The notes: generated by a model not told the origin, from the letters alone. A DNA stretch of 64,000 bases from Amorphoplanes digitatis (GCF_014205335.1 NZ_JACHNH010000001.1:5326501-5390500), one strand, 5' to 3'. Numbered from the stretch's first letter, positions 1 through 7,770 are shown. Program-made: numbers and translations.

Positions 1-227
1 ACCCGCCAGTCGTCGCGCCCCGTCGCGGTGTGGATGACCGCGTCCGGCCGTACCCGATCGATCAGGTCGCGGACCGCGGCCGGATCCCGGACGTCGAGCC
101 GGTCGTAGCCCTTGGTGTCGGTGCTGCTGAAGTACGTGCCGGTCACCGACCATCCGGCCGCGGCGCGCTCCGCGAGCCGCGAGCCGAGGTGCCCCGACGC
201 GCCGGTTATCAAGATCCTTCTGGTCAT
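1..227 (-). CDS. NAD(P)-dependent epimerase / dTDP-4-dehydrorhamnose reductase-like protein, N-terminal part only
   Basis: The window edge cuts this gene, leaving about 75 N-terminal residues. The protein begins MTRRILITGASGHLGSRL, the Rossmann beta-alpha-beta of extended short-chain dehydrogenases with a GxxGxxG nucleotide loop at residues 9-15. Later it reads RLDVRDPAAV and RPDAVIHTA, the second and fourth strands usual in RmlD/epimerase-type proteins, where the aspartate-rich strand helps bind the adenine side of NAD(P). The substrate cannot be judged because the catalytic YxxxK region lies outside the window. The ATG at 225-227 is the first start upstream of the Rossmann strand. The gene is divergent from the small gene at 357. 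Confidence 0.85.
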   Translation of the reverse strand, partial: MTRRILITGASGHLGSRLAERAAAGWSVTGTYFSSTDTKGYDRLDVRDPAAVRDLIDRVRPDAVIHTATGRDDWR

Positions 228-356
228 GTGCACGGACCCTACCGCCGGCCCACCACCCCGTTGTCGGATCTACAAAGGACCACCCCGGTGTGGGAACATC
301 GGCTTGCGGCCCGGCCGCGTCCGGCCGGCGCCCGACGCACGAGGGAGGAAACACCG

Positions 357-581
357 ATGGCAGTCTCCGTGAACCTCGACGCGATTCTCGACGAGGAGTA
401 TCGATCGAGTCAGCTTGTCGACCTCGTCGACGCACCCGTTTCGGCGCTGTCCGGCATCTCCGAGGCCGAGGCGGAGGGTCTGCGGCAGGCGTTCGGCATC
501 GAGACCATCGGCGACCTCGCCGACAACGCGTTCGTCCGGGCCGCCGTCGCCATCAGGGAAATGGCGAAAGTCGCACAGTAG
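357..581 (+). CDS. Small protein of unknown function with helix-hairpin-helix-like segment
   Basis: This is a 74-residue soluble protein with no signal peptide or membrane segment. A strong ribosome site (gagggagga) sits about 8 bases before the ATG. Residues 29-60 (SALSGISEAEAEGLRQAFGI, then ETIGDLADN) look like a helix-hairpin-helix or SAM-like fold of the kind that follows a 'gets to its target by index' pattern in small actinobacterial proteins, but no DNA-binding role can be shown. Several small acidic actinobacterial proteins of this size share this layout. The product is assigned as hypothetical; the coding call rests on the ribosome site and actinobacterial third-position GC bias. Confidence 0.65.
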   Translation: MAVSVNLDAILDEEYRSSQLVDLVDAPVSALSGISEAEAEGLRQAFGIETIGDLADNAFVRAAVAIREMAKVAQ

Positions 582-673
582 GCCGTCCGGTTAACGTTGG
601 CTCCTTTGGTTCCCCGCGTCCGTTCGATATGCCACCCTGGCGGTCAACATTCGCGGGTGATCACGGGGGCGGC

Positions 674-1765
674 ATGGCCAGACGCGTGTTCCTGCACGTC
701 GGCGCGCCGAAGACGGGCAGCACCTTCGTGCAGGACGTGCTCTGGAAGAACCACCCGAGGCTGAGACGCGCCGGCATCCTGCTCCCCGGCACCCGGTCCG
801 CGCACGACGACGCCATGACCGACCTGCGCGAGGTGTCCTGGCGCGACCCCGGCGCCACCTGGACCTGGGACCGGATGGCCGGGGAGGCCGCCGGGTGGCC
901 GGGCGACGTCATCATCAGCAACGAGGCGCTGGGCGGCGCCACCGCCGCGCAGGCGGAACGCGCGGTGTCCAGCCTCGAGCCCGCCGAGGTGCACATCCTG
1001 GTGGCGGGCAGGGATCTCTGGCGCACGTTCCCGTCGATGTGGCAGCAGAGCATCCGGGAACGGCGGGTCTGGCGGTTCGGGACGTTCCTGCACGACGTCG
1101 AGCACGGCAGGTTCGAGGCGTTCTGGGAGCTGCACACGGCGAACCGGATGCTGCGCCGCTGGGGCGACCTGGTACCGCCCGCCCGGCGGCACCTGCTGAC
1201 CGTTCCGGGGCCGGCGGCACCGCGTGACCTGCTCTGGCACCGGTTCGCCGGCGTCATGGGCATCCCGGACGGACTCTGCGAGCTCGCCGCGCCCACGTCG
1301 AACCCGTCCCTGGGCGCCGCCGAGATCGAGGTGCTCCGCCGGGTCAACCAGGCGCTGGGCGACAGGTATCCGCACCGGACCCCGTACCAGCGGGTCGTGC
1401 AGCACCACCTGGTCGACGCCGTGCTGAAGCAGGCCGGGAACGAGATGCGGATCGGTGTCGGGCTCGACCGGGCCGGCTGGGTGGGCGAGCTGGCCGAGCG
1501 CCAGATCGCCGAGCTGCGGGAATATCCGTGCCACGTGGTCGGCGCCCTGGCGGAGCTCCGGCCGGCCGGCGTGCGGCAGGCGACCACCCCGGACGAGCTC
1601 GACGACGGCCAGGTGCTCCGGGCCGCGATCGACACCATCGTCGGCATGCTGGGGCACGCCGAGTCCCTGCGACGGCGGGCGGACCAGGGCGATGACGCGA
1701 TCCTGAGCAGAATCCGGCGCCGAGCCGCCCGAGCCGTTTGGCGCCGTGGCGGCGAAATGCGCTGA
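674..1765 (+). CDS. Sulfotransferase-like protein (PAPS-binding P-loop)
   Basis: This 363-residue cytosolic protein opens with VFLHVGAPKTGST at residues 5-17, the 5'-phosphosulfate-binding loop of carbohydrate and lipid sulfotransferases (P-loop-like xPKTGST). A second conserved element, VAGRDLWRTFPSMW near residues 110-123, resembles the 3'-phosphate-binding region with its Arg and Ser. Family members transfer sulfate from PAPS to sugars, lipids or small molecules; the acceptor here is unknown. The ATG at 674 was chosen because the P-loop begins almost immediately after it; upstream in-frame sequence does not look like protein. It stands alone on the plus strand before a long intergenic region. 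The C-terminal 20 residues are Arg-rich. Confidence 0.8.
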   Translation: MARRVFLHVGAPKTGSTFVQDVLWKNHPRLRRAGILLPGTRSAHDDAMTDLREVSWRDPGATWTWDRMAGEAAGWPGDVIISNEALGGATAAQAERAVSSLEPAEVHILVAGRDLWRTFPSMWQQSIRERRVWRFGTFLHDVEHGRFEAFWELHTANRMLRRWGDLVPPARRHLLTVPGPAAPRDLLWHRFAGVMGIPDGLCELAAPTSNPSLGAAEIEVLRRVNQALGDRYPHRTPYQRVVQHHLVDAVLKQAGNEMRIGVGLDRAGWVGELAERQIAELREYPCHVVGALAELRPAGVRQATTPDELDDGQVLRAAIDTIVGMLGHAESLRRRADQGDDAILSRIRRRAARAVWRRGGEMR

Positions 1766-2278
1766 CGACCATTTCCCTCCCGCGTGGACGCTGGGTGGAG
1801 CCCGATTATGAACCTTTTTCTAATCGCGCGATCGGCCCGCAATTCCCTGTAACGACCATCACAGAACGTGACGCCCGACGCAAGCCACGCATGGCGGTCC
1901 ACAGTCGATTATGGCGAAGCGGTCAGCGTGACCTGCGCAGTTACAGACCTCTCGAAAGCCACTGCGCACTATGATTCGGGCAACCGCGACATATCAAAAT
2001 GGTGCCGCGGACATCGATCGACTACACCGCGTATATCTCTACTCGCTGGTCACGTGTCGCCCCTCACGTTTAAGGTTCACATTTATGGTTCCGCCGTCCT
2101 CGTATGGAACTGTCGGGGCGCATTCAGGAGCCGGACCACTATCACGCCAATAAACGCGTGAATACGTCTGGCATTTACGGCGGTCCGTAAAGGACGGTCA
2201 CCGGCCATTCCGTTCCAGTCACTTTCGGTGACACTCCGTTTCAACCGGGCGACCGCCCGTGAGGTGAGAGAACCGTCG
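1766..2278. other. 513-bp intergenic region upstream of the cslA operon
   Basis: No convincing gene is seen. The stretch is clearly less GC-rich than its surroundings (for example around 1800-1860, 1975-2010 and 2060-2160), as expected for a long promoter/5' leader. An inverted repeat, GTCACCG at 2197-2203 and CGGTGAC at 2226-2232, could form a 7-bp hairpin about 50 bases before the cslA start. The likely cslA ribosome site, gaggtgagag, is at 2261-2270. Short open frames here lack ribosome sites and coding bias. Confidence 0.6.
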
Positions 2279-3991
2279 ATGAGCGTCACAGAAACACCCT
2301 CCGGCAGAACGGACGGCTACAACTACGCCGGCTTCAGCGTCCTCGCGGGCCAGGCCGAGCCCGCGCCCGCTGACGGGTACCGGGTCCGCATGCGACCGCT
2401 GGCCCGGCGCCGGCCGATCGCCACCGTGCTGATCACGCTCTTCGCGTTCGCGTTCGAGAGCACGTTCTTCGCCTGGCTGCTCTCGTCCATCGAGGTCCCC
2501 GAGCGCACCCTGCACCCCGGGCTGTACGCCGCCACCATCTTCATGATCGTGGCGACCGCGCTCATCGAGCTGTTCCGGCTGGTCAACGTCGTGACGCTGT
2601 GCCTGGCCACCCTCTGGGCCCGCGACCCGGTTCCGGTGGTGCCGCAGGCCGACCTGCGGGTCGCGTTCCTGACCACGATCGTGCCCGGCAAGGAACCCGT
2701 CGACATGGTCGAACGCACCCTGCGCGCCGCCCGGGCCATCCGCCACGCCGGCCGCTACGACGTCTGGCTGCTCGACGAAGGCGACGACGACCAGGTACGC
2801 CAGATGTGCCGAAACATCGGCGTCCAGCACTTCAGCCGCAAAGGCCGGCCCGAGTACAACACCCCCACCGGCGCCTTCAAAGCCAAGACCAAACACGGCA
2901 ACTACAACTCCTGGGTCGACGCCAACGGCGACCAGTACGACGTCTTCGTCTCCGTCGACCCCGACCACGTACCACTACCCAACTTCTGCGAACGACTCCT
3001 CGGCTACTTCCGCGACCCCGACGTCGCCTTCGTCGTCGGCCCACAGATCTACGGCAACTACGACAACGTCGTGACCCGCTGGGCCGAATCACAGCAATAC
3101 CTCTTCCACTCCCTGCTCCAGCGCGCCGGCAACCGCCTCGGCGTCTCCATGCTCGTCGGCACCAACAACGCCGTACGCATCTCCGCACTGCGCGGCATCG
3201 GCGGCCTACAGGACTCCATCACCGAGGACATGGCCACCAGCCTCGCGGTGCACGGTGGACGCAACCCGCGGACCGGCCGGCGCTGGCGCTCGGTCTACAC
3301 GCCCGACGTGCTCGCCGTCGGCGAGGGACCGTCGTCGTGGACCGACTACTTCAGCCAGCAGTACCGCTGGTCGCGCGGCACCGACGAGGTGGCCGTCACG
3401 TCCTTCGGCAAGGTGGTGCGCCGGCTCGGCGTACGCCGGTCGTTGCACTACGCGCTGCTGCTGTCCTACTACCCGCTGACCGCGCTGGCCTGGCTGCTCG
3501 GCGCCGCCAACGCCGCCTGTTACCTGGTGCTGGGCGCCAAGGGCGTGCAGGTGCCGCAGGAGGTGTGGCTGATGCTCTACGTCGACGCGGCCCTGTTCCA
3601 GGTCGGCCTCTACGTCTGGAACCGGCGGCACAACATCAGCCCGCACGAGGACGCCGGCTCGTCCGGGCTCGCCGGCATGCTGGTGTCCACGCTGTCCACG
3701 CCGATCTACGTGTCGTCGTTCCTCGGCGCCGTGCTGCGCCGGCGCAGCAACTTCGTGGTGACGCCCAAGGGCGACTCGGCCAGCCCGGACCGGCTGCTGA
3801 CCTTCGCCCCGGGCCTGCGCTGGGCCGCGTTCTACGTCGCGCTGCTTGCCGTCGCACCGATCGCCGGGCATGTGCACGGCGCGATGTGGGCCTGGCCCGC
3901 GCTCAACCTCGTCATCTGTCTCCTCCCACCGGCCATCTGGCTGGCACGGGGCCGGACGACCGCCCTCAATCCCGTGGAGTCGTACGCATGA
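2279..3991 (+). CDS. cslA: Cellulose-synthase-like GT2 glycosyltransferase (CslA)
   Basis: This 570-residue processive family-2 glycosyltransferase should polymerise a beta-glucan from UDP-sugar and pass it across the membrane. Two N-terminal membrane segments (about residues 48-105) precede the cytosolic GT domain. Visible signature residues are LLDEGDDD near 162, VDPDH at about 225-229 (DxD metal/UDP site), TED at about 314-317 (catalytic base) and QQYRW at 360-364 (QxxRW acceptor-site motif). C-terminal membrane helices lie at about 390-430 and 465-560. The ATG at 2279 follows a gaggtgaga ribosome site. The next gene starts inside its stop codon (ATGA). In Streptomyces the cslA-glxA pair makes a hyphal-tip glucan needed for normal morphology and attachment; this locus has the same order. 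Confidence 0.93.
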   Translation: MSVTETPSGRTDGYNYAGFSVLAGQAEPAPADGYRVRMRPLARRRPIATVLITLFAFAFESTFFAWLLSSIEVPERTLHPGLYAATIFMIVATALIELFRLVNVVTLCLATLWARDPVPVVPQADLRVAFLTTIVPGKEPVDMVERTLRAARAIRHAGRYDVWLLDEGDDDQVRQMCRNIGVQHFSRKGRPEYNTPTGAFKAKTKHGNYNSWVDANGDQYDVFVSVDPDHVPLPNFCERLLGYFRDPDVAFVVGPQIYGNYDNVVTRWAESQQYLFHSLLQRAGNRLGVSMLVGTNNAVRISALRGIGGLQDSITEDMATSLAVHGGRNPRTGRRWRSVYTPDVLAVGEGPSSWTDYFSQQYRWSRGTDEVAVTSFGKVVRRLGVRRSLHYALLLSYYPLTALAWLLGAANAACYLVLGAKGVQVPQEVWLMLYVDAALFQVGLYVWNRRHNISPHEDAGSSGLAGMLVSTLSTPIYVSSFLGAVLRRRSNFVVTPKGDSASPDRLLTFAPGLRWAAFYVALLAVAPIAGHVHGAMWAWPALNLVICLLPPAIWLARGRTTALNPVESYA

Positions 3992-5937
3992 GCCCTCGTC
4001 CCCGTCCGACCGCGACCCGCCGCCTGCTCAGCGGATTCGTCGCCCTGCTGGTCCTGACCGTCCTGGTCGTCGTCAACCGGCCCATGGTGGCCTTCGGCGC
4101 CGAGGCCCTGCACGAGTTCCAGATCAACCGGCTGTCCTACACGCAGCGGTACGGACACTGGTCGCGCCTGCCGGTGCCGGAGAACTTCCGGGTCAACGCC
4201 ATCCACGCCGCGCTGCTGCGTACCGGCAAGGTTCTGATCATCGCCGGCAGCGGCAACAACCGCGACAACTTCGAGGCCGGCACGTTCCGTACCGTGCTCT
4301 TCGACCCCGCCCACGACGAGTTCACCGAGGTGCCGACGCCGACCGACGTGTTCTGCGCCGGGCACACGTTCCTCGCCAGCGGCAACCTGCTGGTCGCCGG
4401 GGGCACCAAGTCCTACGAGGTCCTCGAGAAGGACATCGACCACCCGGCCGGCGTCATGAAGATCAAGAACGAGTCGGCCGCCGGCGGGCCCCGGTTCTTC
4501 CCCAAGGGCACCCGCCTGACCGGCCGGACCGGCCTGGTGTACCTGACCCGTGCCGACGTCACCGTGCCCGCCGCGACCACCATGAAGCACGGCGACGCTG
4601 TGATGACCCACGCCGGCGAGGCCGAGGTCTGGGTCGACGCCGAGCGGGCCGGCGACGCCGCCACCGTCCGGGGCCCGGCCCAGTACGCCCTCACCGGGCT
4701 CGCCGGCGCCGATCGCCGCAACCTCTACGGCCTCGCGGACAAGATCACCCGGGAGAAGCAGGAGTACGGCGGCGACAACACGTCCTACGAGTTCGACCCG
4801 GTCACCGAGCGCTACCAGCGCGTCGGCGACATGGTGAAGCCCCGCTGGTACCCCACCCTGGCCGAGACCCCGAACGGTGACGTCCTCGCCGTCTCCGGCC
4901 TGGACGGGTTCGGCCGGATGCTGCCCGGCGACAACGAGCGCTACCTCACCGGGCAGCGACGCTGGGTCGACGCGCCGAAGCTCAAGCGCGTCTTCCCCAC
5001 CTACCCCGCCCTGCACCTCGTGGCGGACGGCCGGCTCTTCTTCTCCGGCTCGAACTCCGGCTACGGCTCGGACACCGAGGGCCGCACCCCCGGCCTGTGG
5101 GACCTGACGAACAACAAGTTCCAGGTCGTACCCGGCCTGCCCGACCCACGGATGACCGAGACCAGCTCCTCGGTACTGCTGCCGCCCGCACAGGACCAGA
5201 AGGTGATGATCTTCGGCGGCGGCGAGGTCGGCGAATCACCGGTCTCCACCCGGCGCACCGCGATCGCCGACCTGGACGAACCGAAGCCGGCCTACCGGCC
5301 CGGCCCCGACCTGCCGCAGCCCGCCCGCTACCTGAGCACCGTGCTGCTGCCCGACGACACCGTGCTGACCACCGGCGGCTCCTCCGGCTACCGCGGCGGC
5401 GAATACCGCGGCCAGACCCGCAGCGACCTGTTCAACACCCAGATCTACGACCCGGCCGGCAACCGTTTCGCCGACGCCGCCGACTCCACGATCGGACGCA
5501 ACTACCACTCCGAGGCGATCCTGCTCCCCGACGGCCGGGTCATCACGCTGGGCAGCGACCCGCTCTACGACCCCACCGGGAAGAACCCCGGCACGTTCGA
5601 GCAGCGCGTCGAGGTCTACTCGCCGCCGTACCTGTACAAGGGCGAGCGTCCCACGGTCGGCGCCGGGCCCGACGCCGTCCAGCGAGGCACGACGGTCACG
5701 TTCGCCACGGCCGACGCCGGGCGCATCCGCGCCGCACGGCTGATGCGCCCCAGCGCCGTCACCCACGTCACCGACGTGGACCAGCGCTCCGTCGCCCTCG
5801 ACGTCACCCCCGCGCCGGGCGGGCTGGCCCTGTCCATCCCGAAGGCCAGGGGCCTGGTCCCCTCCGGCTGGTACCTGCTCTACCTCGTCGACGACAAGGG
5901 CGTGCCGTCGACCGGCCGCTGGGTGCGGGTGCGCTGA
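3988..5937 (+). CDS. glxA: GlxA-type copper-radical oxidase (galactose-oxidase family)
   Basis: This 649-residue protein has an N-terminal membrane anchor/signal segment (about residues 12-32), a seven-bladed kelch-type propeller and a C-terminal DUF1929-like domain, matching Streptomyces GlxA. All mononuclear copper and radical ligands can be placed: Cys123 in VFCAGH and Tyr288 in RWYPT (the expected thioether Cys-Tyr cofactor), Tyr506-His507 in NYHSEA, and His593 in THVTDVDQR. The spacing from Tyr288 to Tyr506 and from His507 to His593 matches fungal galactose oxidase closely, whereas the Cys-Tyr spacing is longer, as in GlxA. It is thought to oxidise the glucan made by CslA on the outside of the cell. 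It overlaps cslA by 4 bases and is followed after 3 bases by the GH6 gene. Confidence 0.92.
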   Translation: MSPRPRPTATRRLLSGFVALLVLTVLVVVNRPMVAFGAEALHEFQINRLSYTQRYGHWSRLPVPENFRVNAIHAALLRTGKVLIIAGSGNNRDNFEAGTFRTVLFDPAHDEFTEVPTPTDVFCAGHTFLASGNLLVAGGTKSYEVLEKDIDHPAGVMKIKNESAAGGPRFFPKGTRLTGRTGLVYLTRADVTVPAATTMKHGDAVMTHAGEAEVWVDAERAGDAATVRGPAQYALTGLAGADRRNLYGLADKITREKQEYGGDNTSYEFDPVTERYQRVGDMVKPRWYPTLAETPNGDVLAVSGLDGFGRMLPGDNERYLTGQRRWVDAPKLKRVFPTYPALHLVADGRLFFSGSNSGYGSDTEGRTPGLWDLTNNKFQVVPGLPDPRMTETSSSVLLPPAQDQKVMIFGGGEVGESPVSTRRTAIADLDEPKPAYRPGPDLPQPARYLSTVLLPDDTVLTTGGSSGYRGGEYRGQTRSDLFNTQIYDPAGNRFADAADSTIGRNYHSEAILLPDGRVITLGSDPLYDPTGKNPGTFEQRVEVYSPPYLYKGERPTVGAGPDAVQRGTTVTFATADAGRIRAARLMRPSAVTHVTDVDQRSVALDVTPAPGGLALSIPKARGLVPSGWYLLYLVDDKGVPSTGRWVRVR

Positions 5938-5940
5938 GCC

Positions 5941-7014
5941 ATGCACCACCACGCCCGAGTGCCACGCGGCCGCCGGCCATCGCCGGCGGTGGTCGCCCTG
6001 TGCGCCGCGCTGCTGCTCGGCACGGTCGCCTGGTTCGTCCCGGGAGGGGTCGGGACGAACCAGGCCGGCACCGGAGGGGCGGCCCCGGATCCGACGGGGG
6101 CCGGGGCCGCCCCGGCCGGGCGGCTCGCGGGCTGGCCGCTGTTCGCCGAGCGTTCCGGCCTGGCCACCGATGAGCTGCGCGGGCTCGAGGCCGCGGGGCG
6201 CACCGGCGAGGCCGCGGCGATCCGCCGGATCGCCGACCAGCCGACCGCCGCCTGGTTCGCCGACGACGCACCCGGGTACGCCGACCGCGCCGGCCGGCTG
6301 GTGCGCGCGGCCGCGGCGGCCGGCCGGGTCCCGGTGCTCTCCGTGTATTTCGTGCCGGGACGCGACTGCTCGGGACACTCCGGGGGCGGCGCCCGGGACG
6401 CCGCCGCGTACCGGCGCTGGGTCGGCGCCGTCGCGGGTGCGCTTGCCGGCCACCGGGCGATCGTGGTGCTCGAGCCGGACGCCGTCGCACAGGCCGCCGA
6501 GGGCTGCCTCGACGCCGCCGCGGCGGCCGACCGCTACCGGCTGCTCGGCGCCGCCGTCGACGCGTTCCGGGCGGTGCCCGGCGTGCGGGTGTACCTCGAT
6601 GCCGGCAACCCGACCTGGGTGGAGCCGAACCGGATCGCCCCGGCCCTGCGGGCCTCGGGCATCGACCGGGCGCACGGCTTCGCCCTCAACGTCGCCAACT
6701 TCGAGCACACCGCCGACAACATCGCGTACGGCACGACGTTGTCGGGCCTGCTGGGCGGCGCGCACTTCGTCGTCGACACCAGCCGCAACGGCAACGGGCC
6801 CGCGCTCAAGGGCGCCGGCGACCGCCACTGGTGCAACCCGCCCGGGCGCGCCCTCGGCGCGGCGCCCACCGTCGAGACCGGACACCCGCTCGTCGACGCC
6901 TACCTGTGGATCAAACGCCCCGGCGAGTCCGACGGCGCCTGCACCGCCGGCGCCCCGCCGGCCGGCAGGTGGTATCAGCGCTACGCGCTGGAACTGGCGG
7001 GCCACCGGGGCTGA
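5941..7014 (+). CDS. cslZ: Glycoside hydrolase family 6 endoglucanase, CslZ-like
   Basis: This 357-residue exported or membrane-anchored hydrolase has one N-terminal hydrophobic segment (about residues 17-35) followed by a Gly/Ala/Pro linker and a GH6 domain. GH6 marks seen are PGRDCSGHS with Asp142, VVLEPDAVAQ with Asp180 (the general-acid signature) and IKRPGESDG from about residue 324 near the C-terminus (substrate-site Lys/Glu/Asp). GH6 enzymes cut beta-1,4-glucans with inversion. Third in the cslA-glxA operon, it most likely trims or releases the nascent glucan. Length is normal for a catalytic domain without a carbohydrate-binding module. Its last 34 bases overlap the convergent minus-strand gene ending at 6981. 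Confidence 0.88.
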   Translation: MHHHARVPRGRRPSPAVVALCAALLLGTVAWFVPGGVGTNQAGTGGAAPDPTGAGAAPAGRLAGWPLFAERSGLATDELRGLEAAGRTGEAAAIRRIADQPTAAWFADDAPGYADRAGRLVRAAAAAGRVPVLSVYFVPGRDCSGHSGGGARDAAAYRRWVGAVAGALAGHRAIVVLEPDAVAQAAEGCLDAAAAADRYRLLGAAVDAFRAVPGVRVYLDAGNPTWVEPNRIAPALRASGIDRAHGFALNVANFEHTADNIAYGTTLSGLLGGAHFVVDTSRNGNGPALKGAGDRHWCNPPGRALGAAPTVETGHPLVDAYLWIKRPGESDGACTAGAPPAGRWYQRYALELAGHRG

Positions 7015-7382
7015 GCCAGGGCGGCGAGCACCCGCCGGCGCAGCAGCTCGTACTGTTCGCGGCAGCGCGCCGGTGCACCCGGCGGGCGCCGCCGCACCAC
7101 GCCGCCGGTCACCACCTCGGGCGGGTGGAACTGGTCGGCGGTGAGATCGACGTCGCGGCCGCCGGGCAGCCGGTTCCAGTAGTGGTGGCCGACCTTGACC
7201 CCGTCGACGAGGACCTCGCCGAGGACCAGCTCCCCGCCGAACAGGTCCTGCACGAGCAGGGCCGTCACCCCGCACTGACCCCGCGACGGGTTCTCCGGCC
7301 GCCAGTCCGCGAGGTCGTGCGGGTCGCAGGTGTCGGGTCCCCAGGCGGTCAGCAGCGTCGTTCTCAGCAGTTCGGTGTCCAT
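6981..7382 (-). CDS. YunG-like small protein of unknown function
   Basis: This 133-residue cytosolic protein reads LLRTTLLTAWGPDTC near its start, then RGQCGVTALLVQDLFGG and GHHYWNRLPGGRDVDLTADQF, a pattern I associate with the YunG family. The conserved Cys/His/Asp (CGVTAL, HHYWN, DLTADQF) resemble a papain/NlpC-like catalytic set, but the activity is not established. The ATG at 7380-7382 was chosen because homology-like sequence starts right after it; no strong ribosome site is visible. It lies just downstream of the hairpin that ends the tRNA-like RNA unit, and its 3' end overlaps the GH6 gene by 34 bases on the other strand. Confidence 0.7.
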   Translation of the reverse strand: MDTELLRTTLLTAWGPDTCDPHDLADWRPENPSRGQCGVTALLVQDLFGGELVLGEVLVDGVKVGHHYWNRLPGGRDVDLTADQFHPPEVVTGGVVRRRPPGAPARCREQYELLRRRVLAALAQPRWPASSSA

Positions 7383-7431
7383 GAGCAAGATGCTGGGCCC
7401 TCGACCTTCTCGAGGGTCAACAGGCGATGGC

Positions 7432-7464
7432 GAGGCCCGGGGATATGGCCAATCCCCGGGCCTC
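7432..7464 (-). terminator. 13-bp perfect inverted repeat, probable terminator of the tRNA-like RNA operon
   Basis: GAGGCCCGGGGAT at 7432-7444 and its exact complement ATCCCCGGGCCTC at 7452-7464 leave a 7-base loop. No T-run follows on either strand, as is common in GC-rich actinobacteria. It lies 37 bases beyond the trailer of the second tRNA-like RNA and 50 bases before the YunG-like start, so it most likely ends transcription of the minus-strand unit that begins at 8552. Confidence 0.7.
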
Positions 7465-7513
7465 TGGAGACCACCGAATTGCACACACCAGCACGTTTAA
7501 GGGCCCGGATCAT

Positions 7514-7593
7514 TCGTCACGACATCGGGTTTTGCCATTAAACTACCGCCGCTCGAAGCGCGGCGGACCGGACTTGAACCGGCATCCGCTGTC
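7514..7593 (-). ncRNA. Candidate circularly permuted tRNA-like RNA 2 (3' half precedes 5' half)
   Basis: Read on the minus strand. The 3' half (7593-7560) has GACAG, a 5-nt variable part CGGAT, T-arm GCCGG/TTCAAGT/CCGGT and 3' acceptor CCGCCGC. After a 7-base linker GCTTCGA (7559-7553) comes the 5' half (7552-7514): 5' acceptor GCGGCGG (7/7 complementary), TA, D-arm GTTT/AATGGCA/AAAC, CCGATGTC and a 7-nt loop GTGACGA. TGTC pairs with GACA as an anticodon-like stem, extendable by CCG/CGG across one A.G mismatch. The loop has U at its second position and would give anticodon GAC. Leader 7594-7606 and trailer 7501-7513 pair at 10 of 13 positions, continuing the same helix. Two extra bases lie between D-arm and anticodon stem, so 'tRNA-like' is safer than 'tRNA'. 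No CCA is encoded. Confidence 0.6.
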
Positions 7594-7656
7594 ATCGTCC
7601 GTGCCCGGTCGACCTGGTGATCAGTGGTGAATGCTGACATTGGAGCGAGAATCTGA

Positions 7657-7740
7657 GTCTCATACCGGCTGCCTCTGCCAGTTGGGCTACCCCCGCGCGG
7701 TGGTGCGGGGGGCGGGACTCGAACCCGCACTGTGACCGGT
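7657..7740 (-). ncRNA. Candidate circularly permuted tRNA-like RNA 1 (3' half precedes 5' half)
   Basis: Read on the minus strand. The 3' half (7740-7701) has ACCGG, variable part TCACAGT, T-arm GCGGG/TTCGAGT/CCCGC, acceptor CCCCCGC and an encoded ACCA. After CCGC comes the 5' half (7696-7657): acceptor GCGGGGG (7/7 complementary), TA, D-arm GCCC/AACTGGCAGA/GGC with the invariant GG, then CCGGT and a 7-nt loop ATGAGAC. CCGGT pairs perfectly with ACCGG as the anticodon stem; the loop has U33 and purine 37, giving anticodon GAG (a Leu anticodon, but without the long variable arm of Leu tRNAs). Leader (7741-7770) and trailer (from 7656 down) share complementary blocks GAATC/GATTC, AGC/GCT and GCTGA/TCAGC. 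It lies 80 bases after the stop of the upstream gene on the same strand. Confidence 0.62.
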
Positions 7741-7770
7741 GGATTCAGCTTCAGCCTCAGCTGTCAGCTT
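7741..7770 (-). repeat. Imperfect hexamer repeat in the leader of tRNA-like RNA 1
   Basis: On the plus strand the bases read as four near-copies of TCAGCT/TCAGCC (7745-7769). The RNA strand therefore carries AGCTGA-type repeats just before the 3' half of RNA 1. Part of it can pair with the trailer of RNA 1. Upstream on the RNA strand (7771-7787) lies a hairpin GCGCCG-GAAA-CGGCGC with a stable GNRA-type tetraloop. Confidence 0.55.

Noticed and set aside
5236..7275. A 679-codon open frame on the minus strand opposite glxA/GH6
   Set aside because: It is low-complexity Gly/Arg/Ala sequence caused by GC-rich antisense bias, without ribosome site or recognisable domain; the plus-strand genes have clear families.
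7556..7696. A 141-nt tRNA with a large insertion, joining 5' half 1 to 3' half 2
   Set aside because: The acceptor would have a G-G mismatch and there is no intron or extra-arm structure; pairing each half with its adjacent partner gives perfect acceptors.
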